The translations under genes and the position numbers were made by a program. This document shows positions 1-7,939 of a stretch of DNA of 64,000 nucleotides, one piece after another. Source of the stretch: Nocardia otitidiscaviarum NBRC 14405 (GTDB lineage: Bacteria; Actinomycetota; Actinomycetes; Mycobacteriales; Mycobacteriaceae). Under the pieces are notes generated by a model. That model saw only the letters and a program-made list of their open reading frames with translations, made no database searches and had not been told where the DNA came from. The stretch is from NCBI RefSeq assembly GCF_000308635.1, contig NZ_BAGD01000061.1:145722-209721 (forward strand), written 5' to 3'. Every line of letters begins with the position of its first letter. Position 1 is the stretch's first letter.

Positions 1-432
1 GGGGGCGTACTTCACGCCGTCCTGCGCCGCGTACAGGGTCTTGTCGACGACCAGGAACTTGGTCTCGATGAAGGGCTCGTTCTCCGCGGTGCGGACCTTG
101 GCCTCACCCATGGCCTGCCCCGAGCCCTCGGGCTGGTTGGTGACATCCGCGTCCACCATCTCCACCGGCAGGTTCGGGATGTTGTTCACGTTCAGGGTGA
201 GGTGCACCGACTGCAGGGTCTGGGTGGTGCGGGCGGATTCCTGCACGATCTGCGCGCCGTCGGGCAGTTCGGTCGGCGGCGGGGTGGCCGCGGTGGTGGC
301 GGGATCATCGGAGCCGCTGGAGCAGCCCGAGACCAGTGCGGCGACGACCGAGGCCGCCAGCACGACCGGGGCGATCCCGGCCCGTGTGCGCGAGCGGCGC
401 GGTGTCCGCTGGCGCGTCAACAGTTCAATCAT
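1..432 (-). CDS. LppX/LprAFG-family lipoprotein (3' end outside window)
   Basis: The first 144 codons are present; the rest lies beyond base 1. The N-terminus is Arg-rich, followed by a hydrophobic stretch (about residues 19-35) and a lipobox ending in Cys37 (LVSGC), so the protein should be lipid-anchored outside the membrane. A Thr/Pro linker follows, then a domain beginning with an ELPDGAQIVQESA stretch and a TLQSVHL strand typical of the LppX/LprF/LprG family. Mycobacterial members carry lipids between membrane and envelope. The ATG at 432 is preceded by a run of Gs (ggggg, 8 bases upstream) that can serve as ribosome-binding site. Which family member this is cannot be told from the fragment. 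Confidence 0.8.
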   Translation of the reverse strand, partial: MIELLTRQRTPRRSRTRAGIAPVVLAASVVAALVSGCSSGSDDPATTAATPPPTELPDGAQIVQESARTTQTLQSVHLTLNVNNIPNLPVEMVDADVTNQPEGSGQAMGEAKVRTAENEPFIETKFLVVDKTLYAAQDGVKYAP

Positions 433-724
433 GTTCAACCCCCGTTGAGAGTTCTCGTACGACCCGGTTGGTGGGCAGTGGACTGCCCGAGCGGTTTGCG
501 TCCTATGTCCGGGCCTGGCACAGGCCGGGCACGATCATAGGCCGCGCAAGACATTACGCATATCGAGTCGGAAGTGCAGCGAGAACTATTCCCAGGCAAC
601 CATGTTCATAGTTGCTGTTTCACACTTGTGCCGTCGACTGGCAAATATCAGGCAACGCTCAGCGCCGCCGCGGTGGCGGTGCCGTCTGACAATCGATTCG
701 ATCGCGGGAAGTGTTAATCGCGGC
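433..724. other. intergenic, upstream of the lipoprotein gene
   Basis: About 290 bases with no convincing gene. It must hold the promoter of the lipoprotein gene reading leftwards. The stretch around 540-660 is less GC-rich than its surroundings. I see no clear operator or RNA element. Confidence 0.4.
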
Positions 725-900
725 TCATCGGTCGGCAATTCCGTGAATCAGCTCGGCGAGATCCTTCGGACGCGAGAACATCGGTCGGTGGCCCGTGGGT
801 AGGTCGAGGTAGTCGGCCTCGATATGCGTCAACTCGTCGAAGAGGCTGACCTCCGGTGCATCTCGCAACCGCTGGGCTACCGCCGCGGCGGGCGCGGTCA
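725..900 (-). pseudogene. remnant of an alpha/beta hydrolase (C-terminal end only)
   Basis: Read leftwards, the frame ending in TGA at 725-727 encodes about 58 residues that end like an alpha/beta hydrolase. It contains DYLDLPTGHRPMFSRPKDLAEL, in which the TGH carries the usual catalytic histidine of the family's last loop. No start codon, nucleophile elbow or N-terminal half exists: the frame runs back into the end of the DUF1844 gene in another frame. I read it as a decayed gene of which only the tail remains. A chance match is possible but unlikely given the whole terminal motif. Confidence 0.6.
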
Positions 901-1269
901 GTACACCGGGCCGGTGTACTTCTCGCCCGGCCCCGCACCCGGAGCGTCGGGATGTTCGGAGGCTTCGCGGAAGGCGCGCTGCAGTGACTGGAGTCCGTCG
1001 CGAATGGGGCCGGCGTGCGGGCCCAGGTATTCGACCGAGGCGGTCACCAGGCCCGCGAGGGCGGTGATGACGCGGCGCGCCTCGTCCAGATCGAGGTGCG
1101 GGCTGGCGGCGGGATCGGCCTCGCCGAGTCCCAGCTTCTCCGCGGCGGAGCTCATCAGCATGACCGCGGCCCGGCTGATGACCTCGACGGCCGGGATCTC
1201 GGCCAGCTCGCGTACGCTCAACTCGCCGTCGATGAGGTCCGATTCCGGATTAGCAGTCGCCTCGCTCAT
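898..1269 (-). CDS. DUF1844 family protein
   Basis: 123 residues starting MSEATANPESD; an ATG 12 bases upstream (1281) is an alternative start. The core VRELAEIPAVEVISRAAVMLMSSAAEKLGLGE is the hallmark of the small cytoplasmic DUF1844 family, widespread in actinobacteria, often beside infC, and without a known function. The rest is helical (DLDEARRVITALAGLVTASVEYL) with a polar Pro/Gly tail. The gene is divergent from infC. Its last codons (YTGPVY) create a 21-base odd palindrome at 900-920. The reading frame extends well upstream of the chosen start, but that part overlaps the infC leader and does not look coding. Confidence 0.8.
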   Translation of the reverse strand: MSEATANPESDLIDGELSVRELAEIPAVEVISRAAVMLMSSAAEKLGLGEADPAASPHLDLDEARRVITALAGLVTASVEYLGPHAGPIRDGLQSLQRAFREASEHPDAPGAGPGEKYTGPVY

Positions 1270-1456
1270 GGCTATGAGCATGGCACCGAGCGGCTTGTCA
1301 ATGGTCTCGGGGGGACCGATTCGGCGGATCGTGCCGCAGCTGTTAGACTGACCTGCGACGACCGTCCCGGATCGGTTCCTGCGATCGACCCGGGGCTTCA
1401 AGTGGAGCCCGACTCCCACCGTCAGCCGGTCACTGCCAGGCTCGACGGTCCGGTCG

Positions 1457-1578
1457 CCCATCTTTTTCTGATGGGTTCCTCGTGTGGGATTTTTCCTGCA
1501 CAGGTGCGATGCGAGCTGTTTGCGTCGCAGGCCGGTCGACTCGGGCCCCGTGTTGGAGAAATACCGACACGGGGCTTT
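1457..1578 (+). promoter_or_regulatory. infC 5' leader with two hairpins, possible attenuator
   Basis: The 380 bases before infC hold no gene on the + strand. Two hairpins stand out. The first pairs 1457-1462 with 1470-1475 around a T-rich loop. The second pairs 1545-1556 with 1564-1575 (12 pairs, one G-U), has a 7-base loop and is followed by TTTCG, like an intrinsic terminator. A terminator 70 bases before infC suggests attenuation of the infC-rpmI-rplT operon. Autoregulatory leaders are known before infC/rplT operons in other bacteria, but I do not recognise this one as a named class. Confidence 0.5.
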
Positions 1579-1649
1579 CGTGTTGAAATTGGGGTTGCAG
1601 TTTAAGCGTTTGCGGTCGTTGGACGACACCGCTTGACCTAGGAGGCCCC

Positions 1650-2273
<624 letters not shown>

Positions 2274-2342
2274 CGAACGATTCAGGTAGCACCGGTGGGA
2301 CACGTCTGTGTTCCGCCGGTATGAGACAGATACGAGGATTCC

Positions 2343-2537
2343 ATGCCGAAGATGAAGAGCCACAGCGGCGCGTCGAAGCGTTTCAAGCTGTCGGGCAAGG
2401 GCAAGCTGCTGCGTCAGCAGGCGAACCGCCGCCACCTGCTCGAGCACAAGCCCACCCGTCGGACTCGTCGTCTGGACGGCGTGGAGGTCGTCGCCAAGGC
2501 GGACGTCGCTCGCGTCAAGAAGCTGCTCGGCCTCTGA
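2343..2537 (+). CDS. rpmI: 50S ribosomal protein L35
   Basis: 64 residues, the normal L35 length, starting [20 protein letters not shown], the family signature. It is highly basic, with HRR and THR-like RNA-binding clusters ([15 protein letters not shown]). A GAGGA motif lies just before the ATG. It sits 69 bases after infC and 101 bases before rplT, the universal order for this operon. It binds 23S rRNA in the large subunit. Confidence 0.97.
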   Translation: MPKMKSHSGASKRFKLSGKGKLLRQQANRRHLLEHKPTRRTRRLDGVEVVAKADVARVKKLLGL

Positions 2538-2638
2538 TCTCCGGCTGAGGCAGCCATCCGCGATCCGTTTACGGACGCTTTCAACCGACCAACTCCGGGC
2601 GCGACCGCAGCGCCCACGATTCGAACAAGGACTGACAA

Positions 2639-3019
2639 GTGGCACGCGTCAAAAGGGCCGTCAACGCTCAGAAGAAGCGCCGTTCCATCCTCGAGGCCAG
2701 CAAGGGCTACCGCGGCCAGCGCTCGCGGCTGTACCGCAAGGCCAAGGAACAGCAGCTGCACTCGCTCACCTACGCCTACCGCGACCGCCGCGCGCGCAAG
2801 GGTGACTTCCGCAAGCTGTGGATCGCTCGTATCAACGCCGCCGCGCGTCTGAACGACATCACCTACAACCGCTTCATCCAGGGCCTGAAGGCCGCCGGTG
2901 TCGAGGTGGACCGCAAGAACCTCGCCGAGATCGCCGTCTCCGATGCCGAGGCGTTCGCCGGTCTGGTGGCCGTGGCCAAGGCCGCGCTGCCGGAGGATGT
3001 CAACGCCCCCGCCGCCTGA
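2639..3019 (+). CDS. rplT: 50S ribosomal protein L20
   Basis: 126 residues from a GTG start: [18 protein letters not shown], then [19 protein letters not shown], with [18 protein letters not shown] and RINAAAR, all L20 hallmarks. The long basic N-terminal helix threads into 23S rRNA and is needed for large-subunit assembly; in other bacteria L20 also represses its operon by binding leader RNA. An AAGG sequence lies about 9 bases before the start. It is the last operon gene, followed by a strong hairpin terminator. The C-terminus has a short actinobacterial extension (PEDVNAPAA). Confidence 0.97.
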   Translation: MARVKRAVNAQKKRRSILEASKGYRGQRSRLYRKAKEQQLHSLTYAYRDRRARKGDFRKLWIARINAAARLNDITYNRFIQGLKAAGVEVDRKNLAEIAVSDAEAFAGLVAVAKAALPEDVNAPAA

Positions 3020-3047
3020 TTCGCGGCTGCGTGACAACCGAATTCTC

Positions 3048-3101
3048 GCGACGACCCGTGGACGCGCTCTTCGAGCGCATTCCGCGGGTCGTCGCTTTGT
3101 C
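3048..3101 (+). terminator. intrinsic terminator of infC-rpmI-rplT
   Basis: Bases 3048-3058 pair perfectly with 3085-3095 (11 pairs). A nested GCGCTC/GAGCGC hairpin lies in the loop, and TTTGTC follows the stem. It starts 29 bases after the rplT stop. Confidence 0.85.
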
Positions 3102-3133
3102 ACTGTCGACGGGTGAGAAAGGACGGGGCAGCC

Positions 3134-3937
3134 GTGACCGCTGAAGCGATCGACTGGCGCAACTCGCGGGTCGTCGCCGCCGTGAAACTGCACCGCGCCC
3201 ACACCCGCCGCAAGACCGGGCTCTTCCTCGCCGAGGGGGCCAACTCGGTGGCGGCGGCGCTGGATACCGGGCGCGTCGAGGAACTCTTCTACTCCGCCAA
3301 GGCCGCCGGGCGCGAACACGAACTGGTCGCAGGTGCGGCCGCGACGGGTGTGCGCACCACGCTGGTGAGCGACCGCGCGGCGGAAACGTTGGGGGAGACG
3401 GTGACCCCGCCCGGCCTGGTCGCGGTCTGCCGCCAGGTCGACGTGCCGTTGAGCACCGTATTGGACGCGTCGCCGCGCATGCTGGCGGTGCCGGTGGCGA
3501 TGGCCGACCCCGGCAATGCGGGCACCCTCATCCGGGTCGCCGACGCGGTCGGCGCGAATGGTGTGGTCCTGGCCGGTGATTCGGTGGACCCGCACAACGG
3601 CAAATGCGTCCGCGCCTGCGCCGGAAGCCTTTTCCACGTCCCCGTCGCCCGTGAACGCGATATCGATGCCACCCTCGACGCGCTGGAGGCGGCCGGTATC
3701 GCCGTCCTGGCCACCACCGCCCGCGGCGAGGTGGACCTCGACGACGCCGACGACATCCTGCGCGGCCCCGTCGCCTGGCTGTTCGGCAACGAGGCGCACG
3801 GCCTGGACCGCGCCGTCGCCGCCCGCGCCACCCACCGGGTGCGCATTCCCATCCACGGCCGTGCCGAAAGCCTCAATCTGGCCGCCGCCGCGGCCATCTG
3901 CCTCTACGCGAGCGCCCGGGTCCAGCACAGCGGGTGA
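3134..3937 (+). CDS. TrmH/SpoU-family 2'-O-ribose RNA methyltransferase (TsnR-like)
   Basis: 267 residues from GTG 3134, with AAAGGA about 10 bases upstream; GTG 3113 is an alternative giving seven more residues. An N-terminal substrate-binding domain (about residues 10-95, with FLAEGANSV) precedes the knotted SAM domain. SPOUT motif 1 is seen as AVPVAMADPGNAGTLIRVADAVGA, motif 2 as VAWLFGNEAHGLD, and motif 3 as VRIPIHGRAESLNLAAAAAICLYA. Members methylate a ribose in rRNA or tRNA using SAM. The position after rplT matches tsnR in mycobacteria. The exact RNA target cannot be read from sequence. Confidence 0.88.
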   Translation: MTAEAIDWRNSRVVAAVKLHRAHTRRKTGLFLAEGANSVAAALDTGRVEELFYSAKAAGREHELVAGAAATGVRTTLVSDRAAETLGETVTPPGLVAVCRQVDVPLSTVLDASPRMLAVPVAMADPGNAGTLIRVADAVGANGVVLAGDSVDPHNGKCVRACAGSLFHVPVARERDIDATLDALEAAGIAVLATTARGEVDLDDADDILRGPVAWLFGNEAHGLDRAVAARATHRVRIPIHGRAESLNLAAAAAICLYASARVQHSG

Positions 3938-4082
3938 ACATCCGGCACGGGTGCCATGGGTTCGGCACATGCAGCGCCGCCGGTCCAGGGCTCGGTGCCC
4001 GCCGCGGTGGCGGATGTGTATGGGGCCGACCAGGATCGGCCGCCAAGGGCGCTGTCCGCGCACCGGAATCCCGCGATGCCGA

Positions 4083-4661
4083 TCAGTCGTCGTGTTCGGC
4101 GAGGTCGGTGACGATCTCGGCGGCCCACTCGGTGCCGAAGCCGTCCCCGGTGATGGCTCCCATGGCGGCCATGTCGATGAGAAGCATGCCGGTGGCCATG
4201 AAGCGGCGGGTCTCGGCCACCGACGCGCCGGTGAGGTCGCGGACCAGGTAGTACATCCGGCCGTAGCGGTCGCGGGTCGCGGTGCCGATCTCCGGATCGG
4301 AGCTGGCGGCGAAGCCGTGCAGCAGCACCAGGCCGAGTTCGCGTTCGGCGAGAAAGGTGTGGAACGCCTCGCCCATGGTGGCCAGGCGTTCGGCGGGTGC
4401 GGCGTCGGGTACGGCTGCTGCGGCGGCGGTGCGGAAGATCTCCTCGATGCGGTCGCACACGCGCTGCAGCGCCGCCAGGAACAGCTGTCGCTTACCGCCG
4501 AACAGGCGGATCACATACGGCTGTGAGACGCCCGCGCGGCGCGCGATCTCATCGGTTCTGGTCGCGGCGTAACCGGATTCGGCGAAGGCTCCGATCGCCG
4601 CGGTGAGCACCTGTTCGCCGCGTTCGCTCGCCGTCATCCGGGTCCTGGTCATATCCGCCAT
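4083..4661 (-). CDS. TetR-family repressor beside an MFS exporter
   Basis: About 192 residues starting MADMTRTRMTASERGEQ; ATG 4652 is a close alternative, and a GGAGG lies between -3 and -12 depending on the choice. The N-terminal helix-turn-helix (GAFAESGYAATRTDEIARRAGVSQPYVIRLFGGKRQLFLAAL) is typical TetR. The C-terminal half is helical and would bind a ligand. It is divergent from the drug-exporter gene with 94 bases between the starts, and that gap holds a perfect 6+6 palindrome overlapping the exporter promoter. By analogy with other TetR/efflux pairs it should repress the exporter and itself until a substrate binds. Confidence 0.88.
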   Translation of the reverse strand: MADMTRTRMTASERGEQVLTAAIGAFAESGYAATRTDEIARRAGVSQPYVIRLFGGKRQLFLAALQRVCDRIEEIFRTAAAAAVPDAAPAERLATMGEAFHTFLAERELGLVLLHGFAASSDPEIGTATRDRYGRMYYLVRDLTGASVAETRRFMATGMLLIDMAAMGAITGDGFGTEWAAEIVTDLAEHDD

Positions 4662-4681
4662 CTCCTCCGTCTCGGTATGCC

Positions 4682-4737
4682 TTGACATGTTATCAGCGGA
4701 TGCATACTCTTTCGGCAGTAAGTTATCAGTGGATAAC
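4682..4737 (+). promoter_or_regulatory. MFS promoter with TetR operator palindromes
   Basis: A TTGACA -35 box (4682-4687) and TACTCT -10 box (4705-4710) are 17 bases apart. Just downstream is GTTATC-AGTG-GATAAC (4722-4737), a perfect inverted repeat. A degenerate copy, GTTATC-AGCG-GATGCA, lies at 4689-4704 between the boxes. Occupation of either site would block transcription. Confidence 0.75.
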
Positions 4738-4755
4738 AACTTAAGGATCTCGGGT

Positions 4756-6207
4756 ATGTCCTCCACCCTCACCACCGCCCCGGCCGTCGCGCCCCCGGCG
4801 TCACCCCGCCCGCTCGCCGCGGTCCTGGCCGCGGTCGGAATTCCCATGTTCATGGTCACGCTCGACAACCTCGTGGTGACCAATGCGCTGCCGGTCATCC
4901 GCGCCGAACTCGGCGCATCCCTGACCGACCTGCAGTGGTTCGTGAACGCCTACACGCTGTCGTTCGCGACGCTGCTGCTCACCGCCTCGGCCCTCGGCGA
5001 CCGGCTGGGCCGCCGCCGCGTCTTCCTGGCCGGTATCACGCTGTTCACCCTCGCCTCGGCGGCCTGTGCGCTGGCCACCGAACCGTGGATGCTGATCCTG
5101 TCTCGGGCGATCCAGGGCTTCGGGGCGGCGGCGGTGATGCCGCTGTCGCTGACCCTGCTGTCGGCGGCGGTCCCGGAACGGATGCGCAGCGCCGCCATCG
5201 GCATCTGGGGCGGCATCTCCGGCCTCGGTGTCGCACTCGGCCCGGTGGTGGGCGGCGCCGTGGTGGACGGACTGAGCTGGCAGTGGATCTTCTGGATCAA
5301 TGTGCCCGTCGGACTGCTGGCGCTGCCGCTGGCGGCCTGGGCGCTGCGCGAATCCTTCGGCGGCGCACGGCGTTCGGATGTACTGGGACTGGTGCTCTCG
5401 GCCGGTGGTGTGCTCGCCGTGGTGTGGGGCGTGATCCACGGAGCCGACGACGGCTGGACCTCGGCCGGGGTGCTCACCGGACTGGTCGGCGGTGCGGTGC
5501 TGCTGCTGTCGTTCGTGCTGTGGGAGCGGCGGACGCCCGAGCCCATGCTGCCGTTGCGGCTGTTCCGCTCGCGCGGGTTCAGTGCGGTGAACGCGACCCT
5601 GTTCGCCTTCTCCGTCGGCGTCTTCGGCTCGATCTTCCTGCTGGCGCAGTTCTTCCAGGTGGTGCAGGGACTCTCGCCGCTGGAATCCGGTATCCGCACG
5701 CTGCCGTGGACGCTGGCTCCGATGGTGGTGGCGCCGCTGGCCGGACTCGTCGTCGACCGGGTGGGGGCGCGGGTGCTCATCGCGGTGGGCCAGCTGTGCC
5801 TGGCGGTGGCGCTGGCCTGGATGGCGCTGGTCACCACCGGGGACGTCGCCTACGCCGCCCTGGTGCCGCCGTTCCTGCTGGGCGGTATCGGTATGGGCCT
5901 GACCTTCGCGCCCGCCTCGGCGGTGGTGATGGCCAGCGCCGACCCCGCCGATCAGGGCATGGCCTCCGGCACCAACAACACCATTCGCGAGGTCGGCGTG
6001 GCCATGGGCGTGGCGGTGCTGGCGTCGGTCTTCTCCTCCTACGGCTCGTATCTGAGTCCGGACGCCTACACCGACGGGCTGGTGCCCGCCGTGTGGGTCG
6101 GCGCGGCGATCGTCGCGGTCGGCGGGCTCATCGCCCTGCTGCTGCCCGGCCGCCCCCGCCCCGCGCTCCTCGAAGAACGCACCCCCGCCGCGGAATTCGC
6201 GGCCTGA
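4756..6207 (+). CDS. MFS drug:proton antiporter, DHA2 (EmrB/QacA) type
   Basis: 483 residues from ATG 4756, with AAGGA 8 bases upstream. The sequence holds about 14 hydrophobic segments. Visible MFS signatures are TM1 MVTLDNLVVTNALP, motif A GDRLGRRRVFLAG in the first cytoplasmic loop, and motif C GIWGGISGLGVALGPVVGG in TM5, which marks antiporters. The final part carries NNTIREVGVAMGVAVLASVF, characteristic of the DHA2 group. It is predicted to export toxic compounds across the inner membrane. It is divergent from its TetR regulator and only 36 bases from the DoxX gene, so the two may be co-transcribed. The substrate is unknown. Confidence 0.9.
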   Translation: MSSTLTTAPAVAPPASPRPLAAVLAAVGIPMFMVTLDNLVVTNALPVIRAELGASLTDLQWFVNAYTLSFATLLLTASALGDRLGRRRVFLAGITLFTLASAACALATEPWMLILSRAIQGFGAAAVMPLSLTLLSAAVPERMRSAAIGIWGGISGLGVALGPVVGGAVVDGLSWQWIFWINVPVGLLALPLAAWALRESFGGARRSDVLGLVLSAGGVLAVVWGVIHGADDGWTSAGVLTGLVGGAVLLLSFVLWERRTPEPMLPLRLFRSRGFSAVNATLFAFSVGVFGSIFLLAQFFQVVQGLSPLESGIRTLPWTLAPMVVAPLAGLVVDRVGARVLIAVGQLCLAVALAWMALVTTGDVAYAALVPPFLLGGIGMGLTFAPASAVVMASADPADQGMASGTNNTIREVGVAMGVAVLASVFSSYGSYLSPDAYTDGLVPAVWVGAAIVAVGGLIALLLPGRPRPALLEERTPAAEFAA

Positions 6208-6243
6208 TCCCGCCCTGCCCACCGATTCGATTGCGAGCGTCTC

Positions 6244-6762
6244 ATGTTCGGAACCCTCATGCTCATGGTCGTCCCGACCCTGGTCTTCCGCCTGCTGGGC
6301 GCACTCGGCGTCCGCCGCTTCAGCACCTGGCGGGTGTCCTTCGCCCACGGCCTGGCCGTACTGCTGATGTTCACCGGCGCGGCGCATTTCGCGCCCGACA
6401 GCATCGATGTGATGCCGAGCCACGACGACCTGACCACCATGGTCCCGTCGGCCCTGCCGTTCCCCGGTGCCCTGGTCTACGTGACCGGGGTCCTGGAACT
6501 GCTCGGCGCGCTGGGGCTGATCGTCACCCGTACCCGCCGCGTCGCGGGCATCGGCCTGGCCGTGCTGTTCGTGCTCATGACCCCCGCGAACATCTACGTG
6601 GCGGTGAACGACATTCCGCTCAACGGTGATCCGGCCACACCGCTGTGGTTCCGCCTGCCCGAGCAGATCGTCTACATCGCGGTCGCACTCTGGGCGGCCG
6701 GGGTGGCGGTCCCGCTCATTCGGGCGCGGCGTGCGCCCGCCGCGCCCGCTCTATCTCGTTGA
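6244..6762 (+). CDS. DoxX-like integral membrane protein
   Basis: 172 residues with about four membrane segments. FAHGLAVLLMFTGAAHFAP and PGALVYVTGVLELLGALGLI match the DoxX core (helix, loop, helix with an internal GxxELLGALGL signature). DoxX-like proteins sit in the inner membrane and are often tied to redox or drug-stress operons; the exact role is unsettled. It follows the MFS exporter closely. Its last 47 bases overlap the 3' end of the HxlR gene on the other strand. Confidence 0.8.
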   Translation: MFGTLMLMVVPTLVFRLLGALGVRRFSTWRVSFAHGLAVLLMFTGAAHFAPDSIDVMPSHDDLTTMVPSALPFPGALVYVTGVLELLGALGLIVTRTRRVAGIGLAVLFVLMTPANIYVAVNDIPLNGDPATPLWFRLPEQIVYIAVALWAAGVAVPLIRARRAPAAPALSR

Positions 6763-7102
6763 TATTCCGCTCGGCCCAGTCTCGCAGTGCCGCGATCGGT
6801 TCCGCGAGGCTGCGGCCGAGTGCGGTGAGTTCGTACTCGACGCGCGGGGGAATGGTGGGATGCACGGTGCGGGTGACGAACCCGTCGGTTTCGAGCATGC
6901 GCAGCGTCTGGGTGAGCATCTTCTGCGAGACCCCGCCGATGCGGCGGCTGAGGTCGGTGTAGCGCATGGTGCCGCGCTCCATGAGCGCGTCCACGATGAG
7001 CACGGTCCATTTGCCCGCGATGTGGTCGAGGACCTGTCGGGTCGGGCACTTCTCGGAATAGCAGTCGGCGATCAGTCCCGACGAGTCCACCAGGGTTGTC
7101 AC
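6716..7102 (-). CDS. HxlR-family winged-helix regulator
   Basis: 128 residues from GTG 7102. The frame continues far upstream, but that part overlaps the divergent nitroreductase gene. Signature HxlR residues are CPTRQVLDHIAGKWTVLIVDALMERGTMRYTDLSRRIGGVSQKMLTQTLRMLETDGFV, with the conserved N-terminal Cys that in some relatives senses thiol stress, quinones or aldehydes. The wing is PPRVEYELTALGRSL. It is divergent from a nitroreductase, a common HxlR arrangement in which the regulator controls the flavoenzyme. The 3' end overlaps the DoxX gene tail to tail. Confidence 0.88.
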   Translation of the reverse strand: MTTLVDSSGLIADCYSEKCPTRQVLDHIAGKWTVLIVDALMERGTMRYTDLSRRIGGVSQKMLTQTLRMLETDGFVTRTVHPTIPPRVEYELTALGRSLAEPIAALRDWAERNINEIERARRAHAAPE

Positions 7103-7171
7103 CTGTAGGAGAGTAGCGCACCAATTAGTGCCTTCTTCCCGGAAGGCGGTAACTCTCCAATAGTGAGAGAC
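7103..7171. promoter_or_regulatory. divergent HxlR/nitroreductase promoter region
   Basis: The 69-base gap holds two similar blocks, CCAATTAGTG at 7121-7130 and CCAATAGTG at 7158-7166, about 37 bases apart. GCAC-CAATTA-GTGC (7118-7131) is a small inverted repeat. These are candidate HxlR sites. The assignment is by position and repetition only. Confidence 0.4.
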
Positions 7172-7831
7172 ATGACCAACATCATGTCCGTCGCCACGGC
7201 CATCCGTACCCGCCGCACCATTCGCCACTACCGCCCGGACCCGGTGTCCGCCGCCGCTCTCGACACCCTGGCCGAACTGGCCATGGAGGCCCCCTCCAGC
7301 TGGAACCTCCAGGACCGCTCGCTGGTCGTCGTCACCGATCCGGAGGTCCGGGCGGATCTGGTCCGGGCCACCGACGGGCAGCCGCAGCCGCAGGAGGCCC
7401 CCGTCATGCTGGTCTTCGTCGCCGAACCGCAGGTGTGGCGCGCCGACCGCACCGACGTCTTCGACCTCGCCCGCCGCAATGGCGCGTGGACCGAGGAGTT
7501 CATCTCCGGATTCGACACGGCGGCAAGCCGATTCCAGCAGTCGCTGGCCGAGCGCGACCTGCTGCGCGAATACGCGGTCAAGGACGCCGTGATCGCCGCC
7601 ACCTACACCATGCTCGCCGCCACCGAACTCGGCCTGGCCACCTCGCCCATGAACGGCTGGGACGAGGATGCGGTCAAGAAGGCTATCGGCATCGAGGATC
7701 GCGACGACCTCGCCATCGCCCTGCTCATGTCGGTGGGCTATCCCGCGGAGCGGCGTGCCCATCCCGGCCGCCGTCCGGTCACGGCGACGGTGTTCCGAGA
7801 TCGCTATCCGGCGCGCACCGGCGGCCGATAG
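7172..7831 (+). CDS. nitroreductase-family FMN oxidoreductase
   Basis: 219 residues from ATG 7172; GTG 7163 is a possible upstream start. The N-terminus AIRTRRTIRHYRPDPVS with APSSWNLQ matches the FMN-binding basic cluster and the second FMN contact of the nitroreductase fold. The C-terminal part has ATELGLATSPMNGWDEDAVKKAIGI and ALLMSVGYP, also family-typical. Such enzymes reduce nitro compounds, quinones or enals with NAD(P)H in the cytoplasm, usually as dimers. Control by the divergent HxlR regulator is likely. The physiological substrate is unknown. Confidence 0.88.
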   Translation: MTNIMSVATAIRTRRTIRHYRPDPVSAAALDTLAELAMEAPSSWNLQDRSLVVVTDPEVRADLVRATDGQPQPQEAPVMLVFVAEPQVWRADRTDVFDLARRNGAWTEEFISGFDTAASRFQQSLAERDLLREYAVKDAVIAATYTMLAATELGLATSPMNGWDEDAVKKAIGIEDRDDLAIALLMSVGYPAERRAHPGRRPVTATVFRDRYPARTGGR

Positions 7832-7939
7832 GGCCGGATCCGCGGCACGGCACGACGTTTCGGACGCTACAGCGGGGTAGTCACCAGAGCGGTGCAATGG
7901 TGCGCCGATGCGATGTCAACGCGACTAAGGACGAAAACC

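Noticed and set aside
714..938. 74-codon minus-strand ORF with ATG over the hydrolase remnant
   Set aside because: Its frame differs from the one with hydrolase similarity, and the translation is Arg-rich noise.
1471..1605. 44-codon upstream ORF in the infC leader
   Set aside because: No ribosome-binding site, and it runs through the terminator-like hairpin; its composition does not look coding.
7892..7939. Upstream in-frame starts for the ferritin-like gene
   Set aside because: The ATG at 7940 has AAGGA at good spacing and begins the helical domain; the upstream codons look like noise.
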